Shown here: in pieces, positions 8,053 through 17,450 of the stretch | Layout of the letters: each line of letters opens with the position of its first letter | Position numbering within the stretch: position 1 is the first letter of the stretch | From: an uncultured Synergistaceae bacterium | Lineage (GTDB): Bacteria > Synergistota > Synergistia > Synergistales > Aminobacteriaceae | NCBI GenBank assembly: GCA_937870605.1 | Contig: CALMZW010000227.1 | Span: forward strand, 1 to 40,387 | Reading direction: 5' to 3' | DNA: 40,387 nt | Translations under genes and position numbers: made by a program | Notes under the pieces: model-generated | What the model was told of the DNA's origin: nothing | What the model saw: only the letters and a program-made list of their open reading frames with translations | The model's database searches: none

Positions 8053-10035
8053 GTGTCGCACGCTTCCCGCTCTCCGCTACGGAAAGAAGTCAGCAGGTTT
8101 CGCGCCGGGACGCGCATCTTCGTCGTTCTCGCCCTGTGCCTGCCGCTTTTTTACACACATCCCGCCGCGAATTCCGCAGAGGCCGCCGCGCCGCACGCTG
8201 CGGGACTTCTGAAGGTCGTCCTCGACGACAACTACCCCCCCTACATCTTCCGCGATGCGCACGGCGTATTGCAGGGGATCCTCGTGGATCAGTGGCGTCT
8301 TTTCGGAGAACGGAGCGGACTGCGCGTCGAGCTTTTCGGCATGGACTGGGGAGAGGCGCTCGCCCGAATGGCGTCGGGCGATTTCGACGTCATCGACACG
8401 GCCTTCCGGAACGAGGAACGCGAGAAACTCTTCGACTTTTCCGAACCGTACGCCCGGATCGACGTTCCGATCTTCTTCCGGTCGGACCTCTCCGGGATCC
8501 GGGACGCCGAGTCGCTTCACGGATTCCGTGTCGCGGCGAAGAAGGGCGACAACGCCGTCTGGTTCCTGCGCAACCGCGGCGTGAGCGACATCGTGGAGTA
8601 CGACAATTACGAGAAGATCATCGAGGCCGCGCGCTCCCGCGATGTCGCGGTTTTCGTCGTCGACCGGCCCCCGGCGCACTACTTCCTCTACCGTTACGGC
8701 ATCAGCGAGGAATTCCGGCAGACGGAGCCTTTGTACGGCGGACGATTCCATCGCGCCGTACGCAAGGGAGACGCCGCGACGCTCCGGCTTCTGGAAAAGG
8801 GGTTCGCGGCCATCAGCGACTCCGAGTACCGCGAGATCGACCGGCGGTGGATGGGGGAAACGGCGTCCGGTCCGGGAATGATCTGGTATCTCCAGGTCAC
8901 GCTTGTCGCGGCGGGAATCGTCTCGCTGTTTTTGCTCGTCATGATCAGCGCGCTCCGGCGGATGGTCCGGACACGGACCGTCGCGCTTCAGGAGCAGATG
9001 GAAATGACCCAGGCGCGGGCCGAGGAACTGAAGGAGAGCGAAGACCGCTACCGGCAGCTTTTCGAGATGGAGTCGGACGCGATTTTTCTGATAGCGGAAG
9101 AGGACGGTCAGATCCTTGAAGTCAATAATGCGGCCGCCACGCTGTACGGCTTTTCGCGGGAGGAACTGCGAAACCTCCGGAATACGGATCTTTCCGCCGA
9201 GCCGGAGAAGACCGCGCAGGCGACGCGGAGCAGCGTGACGTCGATCCCCATCCGGTGGCACAGGAAGAGGAACGGGACGGTCTTTCCCGTCGAGATCCGT
9301 GCGACGCACTTTGAATGGAGGGGGCGCCGCGTGCATATCGCCGCGATCCGCGACGTCACCGAACGGCAGGGGATCGAGGAGCAGCTTCGCTTCCTGAGTT
9401 TCCACGACGCGATGACGGGACTCTACAACCGGACGTATTTCGAAGAGGAGCTTGACCGCCTCGACCAGCGCCGCGACGGGGCGGTCGGGATCCTCGTGAC
9501 CGACGTCGACGGACTCAAGCTGGTCAACGACACGCTGGGGCACGAGGAGGGGGACGCGCTTCTCGTGGAGACGGCGCGCGTTCTCGAGGAGGTTGTGCGG
9601 AAATCGGATATGGTCGCCCGGATCGGTGGGGACGAGTTCACGATCCTTCTTCCCGGCGCGGACGAAGCGTCGATGGAAGGGGTTGTCGAGCGAATCGGCG
9701 CCGCGTTGCGCAAACGCGAGGAGAAGTCCGACCCAACGCGCTCCGTGGTTCCGCGGCTTTCGCTGGGCTGGGCGATTTCGGCGGATTCCGGAACGCCCAT
9801 GCGAACGGCGTTCCGCGTCGCGGACGACCGGATGTACGGTGACAAGCTGCGACGGAAGGGATCGGGGCGGAACGCCTTTTTGCGGACGATCACGACGCTC
9901 CTGTCGGAGCGGGAACATCGCGACGAGGCGCTCCGCGAGCTGCGCATCGGGGAGGGAAGCAGCATCGCCCCCGACCTTGCGGCGCGCGTCGTCGATGTCC
10001 TTCTGTCGGCGGAGGAAAAACGGGCGGCGAACTAG
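8053..10035 (+). CDS. Diguanylate cyclase with periplasmic SBP_bac_3 sensor and PAS domain
   Basis: A 660-residue membrane sensor predicted to make cyclic di-GMP. Domains: signal-anchor near 20-36; a family 3 solute-binding (amino-acid-type) domain about 52-270; one transmembrane helix about 277-300; a PAS domain about 331-439; a GGDEF domain about 445-620. The catalytic GGDEF is intact at 525-529 and the product-inhibition RxxD site (RKSD, 516-519) lies five residues before it. The GTG start follows a GGAGG ribosome site; the nearby ATG at 8045 is in another frame. A tail of about 50 residues after GGDEF resembles fragments of an HD-GYP domain without its catalytic centre. Its last codon interlocks with the convergent acetyltransferase gene. 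The ligand is unknown. Confidence 0.9.
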   Translation: MSHASRSPLRKEVSRFRAGTRIFVVLALCLPLFYTHPAANSAEAAAPHAAGLLKVVLDDNYPPYIFRDAHGVLQGILVDQWRLFGERSGLRVELFGMDWGEALARMASGDFDVIDTAFRNEEREKLFDFSEPYARIDVPIFFRSDLSGIRDAESLHGFRVAAKKGDNAVWFLRNRGVSDIVEYDNYEKIIEAARSRDVAVFVVDRPPAHYFLYRYGISEEFRQTEPLYGGRFHRAVRKGDAATLRLLEKGFAAISDSEYREIDRRWMGETASGPGMIWYLQVTLVAAGIVSLFLLVMISALRRMVRTRTVALQEQMEMTQARAEELKESEDRYRQLFEMESDAIFLIAEEDGQILEVNNAAATLYGFSREELRNLRNTDLSAEPEKTAQATRSSVTSIPIRWHRKRNGTVFPVEIRATHFEWRGRRVHIAAIRDVTERQGIEEQLRFLSFHDAMTGLYNRTYFEEELDRLDQRRDGAVGILVTDVDGLKLVNDTLGHEEGDALLVETARVLEEVVRKSDMVARIGGDEFTILLPGADEASMEGVVERIGAALRKREEKSDPTRSVVPRLSLGWAISADSGTPMRTAFRVADDRMYGDKLRRKGSGRNAFLRTITTLLSEREHRDEALRELRIGEGSSIAPDLAARVVDVLLSAEEKRAAN

Positions 10036-10574
10036 ATCTTTTCGTTCAGCACCACGTAGTGCAGGTGGTCTTCCCAGACGCCGTTGATCCGGAGATACTT
10101 CCGGCTCATGCCCTCCAGCGTGAAGCCGAGTTTTTCCACGACCCTCCGGGAGCGGACGTTCCTCGGAATGATGTTGGCCTCGATCCTGTGGAGGCCCATC
10201 CCGTCGAAGGCGATTCGGATGACTTCCCGCATCGCTTCCGTCATGTATCCCCTGTTGATCTCGTCCGCATCCAGACGGCATCCCGCGAAACACGACAGAA
10301 ACGCCCCCCGGACGATGTTCGAGAGCCCGACATATCCGATGATCCGCTTCTCGCCCTTTTTCGAGAGATGCAGCTTCATCGCGCTCTGGCGGCGATGGTC
10401 CGCGTGTTCGGCCCGGATAAATTCCTGCGCCGACGGGAGCGTATAGTACGCTTCGTCCCGGACGGGCTCCCATTCCGACAGAAAGTCGCGGTTCCGCGTC
10501 AGGTAGTCCAGCAGTGCGGGGGCATCCCTCCGGGAAAGAGATCGCAGGACGAGTCGTTCGGTTTCGTATCGCAT
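10032..10574 (-). CDS. GNAT-family N-acetyltransferase (RimJ/RimL-like)
   Basis: A 180-residue protein of the RimJ/RimL-type acetyltransferases. It starts with YETERLVLRSL, typical of the group, and has the acetyl-CoA and core strands in RIIGYVGLSNI (about 77-87), then RGYMTEAMREVIRIAF (about 108-123) and RIEANIIPRNVRSRRVVEKLGF (about 130-151). Such enzymes acetylate the N-termini of ribosomal proteins, or small amines, or antibiotics; the target here cannot be read from sequence. A GGAGG ribosome site precedes the ATG. The gene is convergent with the diguanylate cyclase and their stop codons share bases. Confidence 0.85.
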   Translation of the reverse strand: MRYETERLVLRSLSRRDAPALLDYLTRNRDFLSEWEPVRDEAYYTLPSAQEFIRAEHADHRRQSAMKLHLSKKGEKRIIGYVGLSNIVRGAFLSCFAGCRLDADEINRGYMTEAMREVIRIAFDGMGLHRIEANIIPRNVRSRRVVEKLGFTLEGMSRKYLRINGVWEDHLHYVVLNEKI

Positions 10575-10616
10575 CGGGAAGCCTCCGGGGAGTAAATGAA
10601 ATTATTCGGAAAGACA

Positions 10617-10622
10617 ATTATA
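10617..10622 (-). promoter_or_regulatory. Candidate -10 box for the acetyltransferase gene
   Basis: A perfect TATAAT is read on the minus strand 43 bases before the acetyltransferase ATG, in the short gap after carB. No convincing -35 box lies 16-18 bases upstream, so the promoter call is weak. Confidence 0.4.
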
Positions 10623-10655
10623 CGACAGAGAGGCCGTCGGGTCGCCGCGTGACCG

Positions 10656-13600
10656 TCAGCCCTGGGCCTGCGACCGCCGGATCAGGCCCGAATACTCGTC
10701 GAGCGCATGGACGGACGGCGCGTCCGGCGCGACGAAGCGGTCCAGCACCTGCAACGCCGCGTTGACCGTGTCGAGCGACGTGATGCAGGGCACGTCGTAT
10801 TCGATCGAGGTGCGCCGGAGCAGAAAGCCGAAGCGGTCCGGGATTTTGCCTCGCGTCGGTGTGTTGATCACGAGTGCGATCCGGTCTTCGACGATCTCGC
10901 CGATGACATGGTCCCGATGCAAGAGTTCCACGGGAATTCCCGCAGCCGCGAGCGCCGCGTGCGTGTCCTCGGTGGCGCACAGCGCGTACCCCCGTCCGGC
11001 CAGCGTGCGCGCGATCTGCGTGCATTCGCGCTTGTCGCGGTCCGCGACGGACAGCAGCACCCGACCCGAAGGCGGAATCGTCAGGCCGGACGCGAGAAGC
11101 GCCTTGTGGAGCGCGGCGCCGTAATCCCTGTCAACGCCCATGACCTCGCCCGTCGATTTCATCTCCGGACCCAGGAAGGTGTCGACGTTCGCCATCTTGG
11201 CGAACGAGAAGACCGGCGCCTTGACGACGACGAACTCCGTGTCCGGGGCGAGGCCGGGCGCGAATCCGAGCGCCTTCAGCGTATGCCCGAACATCAGTTT
11301 CGTCGCGACGTCCACCATCGGGATTCCCGTGATCTTGCTCATGACCGGCACGGTCCGGCTCGCGCGCGGGTTCACCTCGATCACATGGACGCGGTTGTCC
11401 GCGTCGAGGACGAACTGGATATTGAACAGCCCCACGACCTTCAGCGCCAGCGCGAGTTTCGTCGCGTACGCCACGATCGTGTCGACCGTCTCGCGCGCGA
11501 GCGTTCGGGGCGGGTAGACCGCGATGCTGTCGCCGGAGTGGACGCCCGCGCGCTCGAAGTGCTCCATGACCCCGGGGATCAGGACGTCCGAGCCGTCGCA
11601 GACGCCGTCCACCTCGACCTCCTTGCCGAGGATGTACTTGTCGATCAGGACGGGGTGTCCCGTGGACAGGTCGACGGCGCGCTCCATGTACTCCGCGAGT
11701 TCCGCCTCGCCCCAGACGATCTCCATCGCGCGCCCGCCGAGGACGTAGGAGGGACGGACGAGAACGGGGTATCCGATGCGCCGCGCGACTTCCTTCGCCC
11801 CTTCGACCGAGACGGCGCTGCTCCCGTCCGGAAAGGGGATGTCGAGCCGCGTGAGAAGCTGCAGGAAGCGTTCGCGGTCCTCCGCCATGTCGATGCTCTC
11901 CACCGAGGTTCCGAGGATCCGCACCCCCTCGGCCTGAAGCTGCGCGGCCAGGTTGATCGCGGTCTGGCCGCCGAACTGAACGATCACGCCCTCGGGGTGT
12001 TCCTTCCGGACGACATCCATGACGCACTCCTTCGTGAGCGGTTCGAAGTAGAGCTTGTCGGACGTGTCGAAGTCCGTGCTGACGGTCTCGGGGTTGTTGT
12101 TGACGATGATGGACTCGATGTCCATTTCCCGGAGCGCGCGGACGGAATGCACGCTGCAATAGTCGAACTCGATCCCCTGGCCGATCCGTATCGGCCCGGA
12201 CCCGATGACGAGCGCCTTGCGCCTGCCGGACACATGCACGTCGTCCGTTTCCTCGTAGGTGGAGTAGAAGTAGGGCGTGACGGCCTCGAACTCGCCCGCG
12301 CAGGTGTCGACGATCTTGAAGACGGGGTTGACGGGGAACTTGCGGCGCAGCTTCACGATCGCGGCGAGCGGGACGCCCGCGAGGTTCGCGATGTACGAGT
12401 CGCCGAAGCCGATTTTCTTGGCCCGGGAATACAGGTCGTAGTCGAGCCACAGGAAGCCGGCCGTGTGGATCTCCCGTGCAAGCCGGACGATGTTTTCGAG
12501 CTTGCGGATGAAGAACTCGTCGATGCGCGTAACGTCGACGATCTCCGCGACCGAAACGCCCTTCTGGAGCGCCTTGCAGATCGCGAACACGATCTGGTCG
12601 TTGCGTCCCTTCATGAAGTCGAGAAGCCGTTCGCGCGAGAAGGGCTCGAACAGGCTCAGGCCGAGCTGATAGTCGAACTTGATGTCGAGCGAATCGATGG
12701 CCTTCAGCAGCGATTCCTCGAAGGTCCGTCCGATCGCCATGACCTCCCCCGTGGCCTTCATCTGCGTTCCCAGGGTCCGGTCCGCGCCCGTGAACTTATC
12801 GAACGGCCAGCGCGGCACCTTGGTCACGACGTAGTCGAGCGCCGGCTCGAAGCAGGCCGAGGTCGTCCCCGTGACGGGATTTTTGATCTCGTCGAGATTC
12901 AGTCCCAGCGCGATCTTCGCGGTGACGCGCGCGATCGGGTAGCCGGTGGCCTTCGACGCGAGCGCGCTCGAGCGGCTGACGCGCGGGTTGACCTCGATAA
13001 CGACGTATTCGAAGCTCTCCGGGTTCAGCGCGTACTGGATATTGCACCCGCCCCGTATGCCGAGGGCCCGGATGATCCGGATCGAGGCGGACCGAAGCAT
13101 CTGGTGCTCCACGTCCGACAGCGTCTGGCTCGGAGCGACGACGATGCTGTCGCCCGTGTGGACGCCGACGGGGTCGAAATTCTCCATGTTGCAGATGATG
13201 ATGCAGTTGTCCGCGCCGTCGCGCATGACCTCGTACTCGATTTCCTTCCACCCGGCGACGCTCTGTTCCAGAAGCACCTGGCCGATCATGCTGAGCTTGA
13301 GCCCCTTGCCGCAGATGTAGCGGAACTCCTCGAGGGTGTTCGCAACGCCTCCGCCCGTGCCGCCGAGCGTGTAGGCGGGGCGCACGATGACCGGAAAGCC
13401 GACTCGGGCGACAAACGAAACGGCGTCGTCCATCGTCGTGACGATCGTGCTGTGGGGCACCTTCTCCCCGAGATCCTGCATCGTCCGCTTGAAGAGATCC
13501 CGGTCTTCGGCCTTCCGGATCGAATCGAGCGAGGTCCCGAGCAGCTCGATCCCAAGCTCGTCCAGGATGCCGTCCCCGGCGAGACGGACCGCCATGTTGA

Positions 13601-13886
13601 GCCCCGTCTGGCCGCCGAGCGTAGCCAGGATGCCGTCGGGACGCTCCTTCCGGATGATCGCCTTGACGTACTCCGGCGTGATGGGCTCGATGTACACGCG
13701 ATCGGCGATGTCGGCGTCCGTCATGATCGTCGCCGGGTTGCTGTTGACGAGAACGACCGAAACGCCCTCCTCCCGCAGCGCCGTGCACGCCTGCGTTCCC
13801 GAGTAGTCGAACTCCGCCGCCTGCCCGATCGTGATCGGACCGGAGCCGATCACCAGAACTTTTTTGATGTCCGTCCGTTTAGGCAT
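10656..13886 (-). CDS. carB: Carbamoyl-phosphate synthase large subunit
   Basis: A full-length CarB of 1076 residues. It makes carbamoyl phosphate from ammonia, bicarbonate and two ATP for arginine and pyrimidine synthesis. The two homologous ATP-grasp halves are plain: IGSGPITIGQAAEFDYSGTQ near the start and IGSGPIRIGQGIEFDYCSVH near 555; each has an EVNPR strand (VIEVNPRVSRSSA and VIEVNPRASRTVP). The C-terminal allosteric MGS-like domain follows residue about 930 (TFLGPEMKSTGEVMG, then ALVINTPTRG). The gene overlaps carA. Two ATGs are possible; GGAG sits at correct distance for the second (13886), while 13892 would place it only two bases away. Confidence 0.97.
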   Translation of the reverse strand: MPKRTDIKKVLVIGSGPITIGQAAEFDYSGTQACTALREEGVSVVLVNSNPATIMTDADIADRVYIEPITPEYVKAIIRKERPDGILATLGGQTGLNMAVRLAGDGILDELGIELLGTSLDSIRKAEDRDLFKRTMQDLGEKVPHSTIVTTMDDAVSFVARVGFPVIVRPAYTLGGTGGGVANTLEEFRYICGKGLKLSMIGQVLLEQSVAGWKEIEYEVMRDGADNCIIICNMENFDPVGVHTGDSIVVAPSQTLSDVEHQMLRSASIRIIRALGIRGGCNIQYALNPESFEYVVIEVNPRVSRSSALASKATGYPIARVTAKIALGLNLDEIKNPVTGTTSACFEPALDYVVTKVPRWPFDKFTGADRTLGTQMKATGEVMAIGRTFEESLLKAIDSLDIKFDYQLGLSLFEPFSRERLLDFMKGRNDQIVFAICKALQKGVSVAEIVDVTRIDEFFIRKLENIVRLAREIHTAGFLWLDYDLYSRAKKIGFGDSYIANLAGVPLAAIVKLRRKFPVNPVFKIVDTCAGEFEAVTPYFYSTYEETDDVHVSGRRKALVIGSGPIRIGQGIEFDYCSVHSVRALREMDIESIIVNNNPETVSTDFDTSDKLYFEPLTKECVMDVVRKEHPEGVIVQFGGQTAINLAAQLQAEGVRILGTSVESIDMAEDRERFLQLLTRLDIPFPDGSSAVSVEGAKEVARRIGYPVLVRPSYVLGGRAMEIVWGEAELAEYMERAVDLSTGHPVLIDKYILGKEVEVDGVCDGSDVLIPGVMEHFERAGVHSGDSIAVYPPRTLARETVDTIVAYATKLALALKVVGLFNIQFVLDADNRVHVIEVNPRASRTVPVMSKITGIPMVDVATKLMFGHTLKALGFAPGLAPDTEFVVVKAPVFSFAKMANVDTFLGPEMKSTGEVMGVDRDYGAALHKALLASGLTIPPSGRVLLSVADRDKRECTQIARTLAGRGYALCATEDTHAALAAAGIPVELLHRDHVIGEIVEDRIALVINTPTRGKIPDRFGFLLRRTSIEYDVPCITSLDTVNAALQVLDRFVAPDAPSVHALDEYSGLIRRSQAQG

Positions 13887-14952
13887 GGGCATTCTCCACG
13901 AGCGACAGAAAGTCGTCGAAGACGGAAGCGCTGTCCTGCGGTCCGGGCGCGGCCTCCGGGTGGAACTGAACGCTCAGGATCGGCAGCGATGTATGGCGGA
14001 AGCCCTCGACCGTTCCGTCGTTGACGTTGACGTGCGTGATGGCCGCGTCGCCGCAGAAGTCGGGGCGCAGCGCGTAGTTGTGGTTCTGCGAGGTGACGGC
14101 GCACCGGCCCGTGATCAGATTCTTGACCGGGTGGTTTCCGCCGTGGTGCCCGAACGGAAGCTTGTATGTCTCGCCGCCGAGCGCGAGGCCGAGGATCTGG
14201 TGCCCGAGGCAGATCCCGAGAATTGGCCTCGTTCCGAGAAGCGCGCGGACCGTCGCCGTGCAGGACGGAATGTCGCGCGGGTCTCCGGGGCCGTTGGACA
14301 GCACGATGCCGTCCGGTTCGCACGCCAGAACCTCTTCGGGTGATGAAAACGCCGGAAGGACGGACAACGCGCAGCCCCGCGCGGAAAGGCGCCTGAGGAT
14401 CGACTCCTTGACGCCGAAATCGAGAACCGCCAGACGCTTTCCCGGTCCGGCGACGAATCGCGGTTCCTTCGTGCAGACTTCGGCGACGAGGTCGCGCTTG
14501 CGCGCCTTCGCGGCGTGCATCTCCCGCATGAGCGCGTCCGCGTCGCCGCGTTCGGAGGAGATGATGCCGAACATGCTGCCGAACGATCGCAGATGCTGCG
14601 TCAGCGCCCTCGTGTCCACGCCCCTGATGCCGACGATGCCGTGATTGCGGAAGTAATCCGCCGGACGCGTGGTGCTTCGCCAGTTGCTCGGACCGTCGCA
14701 GAGCTCCTTGACGACGAAGCCCTCGACGCGCGGACGCGCCGACTCCACGTCGTCGCCGTTGAAGCCGTAGTTGCCGATCAGGGGGTAGGTCATCGCGACG
14801 ATTTGCCCGTTGTAGGAGGGGTCCGTGAGCGTCTCCTGATATCCGGTCATCGCCGTGTTGAAGACCACCTCGCCCGCGCTCGTGCCCGTGCGTCCGAACG
14901 CCGATCCCGCGAAAAACGTTCCGTCCTCGAGAAGAAGCACCGCTTTATCCAT
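13879..14952 (-). CDS. carA: Carbamoyl-phosphate synthase small (glutaminase) subunit
   Basis: A 357-residue CarA that hydrolyses glutamine and channels ammonia to CarB. The N-terminal small-chain domain opens LLLEDGTFFAGSAFG and includes FNTAMTGYQETLTDPSY. The class I glutaminase domain has the catalytic Cys in ILGICLGHQILGLALGG and the His-Glu pair in VQFHPEAAPGP. I chose the ATG at 14952 because family homology starts there and GGGAG lies upstream; the frame runs on upstream without homologous sequence. It overlaps carB by a few bases, so the pair is one operon. Confidence 0.96.
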   Translation of the reverse strand: MDKAVLLLEDGTFFAGSAFGRTGTSAGEVVFNTAMTGYQETLTDPSYNGQIVAMTYPLIGNYGFNGDDVESARPRVEGFVVKELCDGPSNWRSTTRPADYFRNHGIVGIRGVDTRALTQHLRSFGSMFGIISSERGDADALMREMHAAKARKRDLVAEVCTKEPRFVAGPGKRLAVLDFGVKESILRRLSARGCALSVLPAFSSPEEVLACEPDGIVLSNGPGDPRDIPSCTATVRALLGTRPILGICLGHQILGLALGGETYKLPFGHHGGNHPVKNLITGRCAVTSQNHNYALRPDFCGDAAITHVNVNDGTVEGFRHTSLPILSVQFHPEAAPGPQDSASVFDDFLSLVENAHA

Positions 14953-15258
14953 TCCCGTATCGCTCCCAGAGGGGATCTCCTTTTTGGGGATTCCCTGAAC
15001 TTCGGGACAGTATATCATAAAAAATAAAACAAAGTATATTGTCTTTGAGGGAGAAAAAGTTCGGGGATCCGGGTCTTGGTTCGATGTTTGTTTTCGCGGT
15101 ATGCTGTGCGAAACGGAGGGAGATCGTCGCTGCAGGATGTTCCGCGAAACGCGGCGCTACGGACGCGACTCCATGACGGGGCTTGAACGGGCATGCATTC
15201 GAACGGATATTTCCGGTCATTGCCGTGTGGTTACGTTCCTGTGACCCCGGCGGGCCGT
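14953..15258. other. Upstream region of carAB
   Basis: This 306-base gap between the carA start and the end of the upstream diguanylate cyclase gene holds an AT-rich segment at about 15009-15060 with two candidate -10 boxes (listed separately). The rest is GC-rich. I saw no PyrR-type leader, arginine operator, long hairpin with T tract, or small gene. Confidence 0.5.
15009..15038 (-). promoter_or_regulatory. Candidate tandem -10 boxes upstream of carA
   Basis: TATACT occurs twice on the minus strand (15014-15009 and 15038-15033) in the AT-rich segment 57-86 bases before the carA ATG. Neither has a good TTGACA-like box 16-18 bases upstream, so this is a likely promoter zone rather than a defined promoter. 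Confidence 0.4.
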
Positions 15259-17223
15259 TCAGTCTCCTTCGACCCGGTTGCGCCCGGCCGCCTTCGCCCG
15301 ATACAGCGCCTGATCCGCGCGGCGGTACAGGGCCTTCGAAGAGTCCCTGTGTCCCTGGAAGAGGCTGAAGCCGATGCTGATCCTTGGGGACGCGGAATGG
15401 CCCACATCTGCGAAGGCGCCGGCCCGGTGGATGGATGCGATCGTCTGCCGGATGCGTTCGAGGGCGGATCGCGCCTCGTCGGGATCCGTCTCCGGCAGCA
15501 GGATTCCGAATTCCTCGCCGCCGAGTCGACCGACGCGATCCTCCGCGCGCATTTCCTCCCGCATTGCCCTTGCGACGTCCCGGAGCACCTGATCGCCGAT
15601 ATCGTGGCCGAACGTATCGTTGATGTCCTTGAAATGGTCGAGGTCGGCGATCGCCAGAACGAGCGGATGCCCGTGGCGAAGGCTCCGCGCGGTTTCGCTC
15701 AATAACGTCGCCAGAAAGGCCCTCCGGTTCATGACGCCCGTCAGGGGATCGATTTCGGTGGTTTTGCGGAGCTGCGACTCGACGGCCCGGATGCGCAGGA
15801 AAGCGCCCGTCATGTCCGCCGTTGTCCGCAGGAGACGGATCGTATCGCTGTCCCACGCGGCGTCCGGGGTTCCCGAAGCGACGCCGATGGCTCCCCAGAA
15901 GCTCTTTCCGGCGAAAACTGGAAGGAACAGGAACGAACGCGCCGGTCCCGGGTCGATGTCGGGCGCAGCGGTTTGCAGCCTTTCGGACGTGAAGACAAGG
16001 TGCTCCGCGCGTTTCAGCGGTTCGATGAGCGCGGCGAGGTCCGGTGAAAACGGGATTCGGCCCGGGACATGCCCTTCATCCTCTGCGTGTCGTGCTTCAT
16101 CGCGGGTCTCGACGACGAGATGGATGTGTGCGTTGCGTTCGGGATTTTGAAGATCTCGTGCGCCGGCAGGAGTCTCGGCGCGGAGGATGCCGCACCAGAG
16201 CACGTCGCACGCATCGCGCAGCCGGATGCAGACGCGGGAGAGAACGCCTTCCGTCTTGTGATGGCTCAAAAGGATGCGCGCGATTTCCGACAGCGCCGTT
16301 TCGTGCGCCAAAAGCCGCGCGAGATCCCGCTGCCGCAGGCGCAATTCGTCTCCTGTCCGGGCGATCCGGTATGTGCCGTACGCAAACACGAAAAGGACCA
16401 GCAGGCCTATCGCGAACGCCTGGTAGGTCCAGTTCGGGATGAAGGTCAGATCCTCGTCGTACAGCCAGCGACGCTGGAGAACGTAATATACGGAACGCGG
16501 GTCTTTCAGCATTTCGTCGAGGCGCCTGTCGAGCGTTTCGAGAAGTCCCGCGTTTCGGCCCCGCGTGGTCGCGAAGAAGATCCGGCTCGGCGAGAAGACC
16601 ATCGGCGTGCGAAGCAGGTTGTGTTTCCGGACCAGGGGAAGGCTGATCGTGTATTCGGCGAGAACGCCGTGCGCCGCTTTGTTCGAGACGGCGTCGAAGG
16701 CCTCTTCGATCGTCGGGTAATCGAGGATCGAAAGATTCAGGTTCAGCTGCTGCGTTGTCCTGCGAAGCTCCGAGACCGCGACGAAGCCGCGCTGTGCGGC
16801 GATCCTGCGTCCCCGGAGGTCGAAGATGTCGAGAAAGGATTCTCCGGGTCGCACGAAGATCGTAAACCACGTGCTGTAGTGGTTCACCTTCGAGAAGTCG
16901 AAGAGAGAGGTGAGCCTTGGCGTCGGCGTCATGCTCACGAGGTCGATGTCTCCGGAAGCCAGCCGTGCGATGAGCGTTTCGCCGGGAGCGGAGACGAAGG
17001 AGAGATTCCATCCCTCGCGCTGCGCGACGGCTCGCAGGAGGTCCACGAAGAATCCCTGGTGGTTTCCCCGGCTGTCACGGAAGAAGAGCGGCTTGAGTTC
17101 GACCATTCCGTAGACGACGGAGCGGGAAGCGGCGAAGGCCCCTTCCGGGAAGAGGACGAGAGGCGCGGGCGCGAGAAAAAAGGAAAGAAGCGCGCAGAAA
17201 CATGCCGCTGCGCGGCGTCTCAT
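15259..17223 (-). CDS. Diguanylate cyclase with periplasmic SBP_bac_3 sensor and GAF-like domain
   Basis: A predicted 654-residue sensor that makes cyclic di-GMP. A signal peptide (about 1-31, ending EGAFA) leads into a family 3 solute-binding domain (about 33-255), a transmembrane helix (about 264-286), a GAF-like domain (about 310-478) and a GGDEF domain (about 485-640). The active site is GGEEF at 568-572, a functional variant, with an RxxD inhibition site (RAED, 559-562). The frame is open further upstream (to 17400), but the signal peptide starts at the ATG at 17223; an ATG at 17277 is an alternative. It has the same architecture as the cyclase at 8053, with GAF in place of PAS. The ligand is unknown. 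Confidence 0.85.
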   Translation of the reverse strand: MRRRAAACFCALLSFFLAPAPLVLFPEGAFAASRSVVYGMVELKPLFFRDSRGNHQGFFVDLLRAVAQREGWNLSFVSAPGETLIARLASGDIDLVSMTPTPRLTSLFDFSKVNHYSTWFTIFVRPGESFLDIFDLRGRRIAAQRGFVAVSELRRTTQQLNLNLSILDYPTIEEAFDAVSNKAAHGVLAEYTISLPLVRKHNLLRTPMVFSPSRIFFATTRGRNAGLLETLDRRLDEMLKDPRSVYYVLQRRWLYDEDLTFIPNWTYQAFAIGLLVLFVFAYGTYRIARTGDELRLRQRDLARLLAHETALSEIARILLSHHKTEGVLSRVCIRLRDACDVLWCGILRAETPAGARDLQNPERNAHIHLVVETRDEARHAEDEGHVPGRIPFSPDLAALIEPLKRAEHLVFTSERLQTAAPDIDPGPARSFLFLPVFAGKSFWGAIGVASGTPDAAWDSDTIRLLRTTADMTGAFLRIRAVESQLRKTTEIDPLTGVMNRRAFLATLLSETARSLRHGHPLVLAIADLDHFKDINDTFGHDIGDQVLRDVARAMREEMRAEDRVGRLGGEEFGILLPETDPDEARSALERIRQTIASIHRAGAFADVGHSASPRISIGFSLFQGHRDSSKALYRRADQALYRAKAAGRNRVEGD

Positions 17224-17371
17224 TCGTTCCCGGAATCCGTTGGGGCGCCTGACGGATATGTTGGAAATTCCAGGCATCGTTCGCGTCAGTGTCTCGAAAC
17301 GCCGGAGAATGTGTTGTTCCGGAACGGCAGAGGCATAACGGACACCCTTTCGTGTACAGAAAGACAACGCC

Positions 17372-17400
17372 ATTATGCTCCAAAGTTTCAACGCGTGCAA
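17372..17400 (-). promoter_or_regulatory. Weak candidate promoter for the GAF-GGDEF gene
   Basis: CATAAT (17377-17372, minus) matches the -10 consensus at five of six positions and lies 17 bases after TTGCAC (17400-17395). If used, transcription would start near 17366, which fits translation from 17277 or 17223 and excludes the earliest starts. Confidence 0.3.
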
Positions 17401-17450
17401 GAATTTTTGTTTGCTTCGCGTTGTTTTTTTTACAACAGGAGTCGGTTCTC

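Noticed and set aside
8077..10617. A minus-strand open frame of about 846 codons opposite the PAS-GGDEF gene.
   Set aside because: No domain, and it also covers the acetyltransferase gene in another frame.
10707..14024. A long open frame (over 1100 codons) on the plus strand opposite carB and carA.
   Set aside because: It mirrors carAB and is rich in Arg, Asp, Glu and Val in a pattern typical of antisense frames in high-GC DNA. No domain is recognisable.
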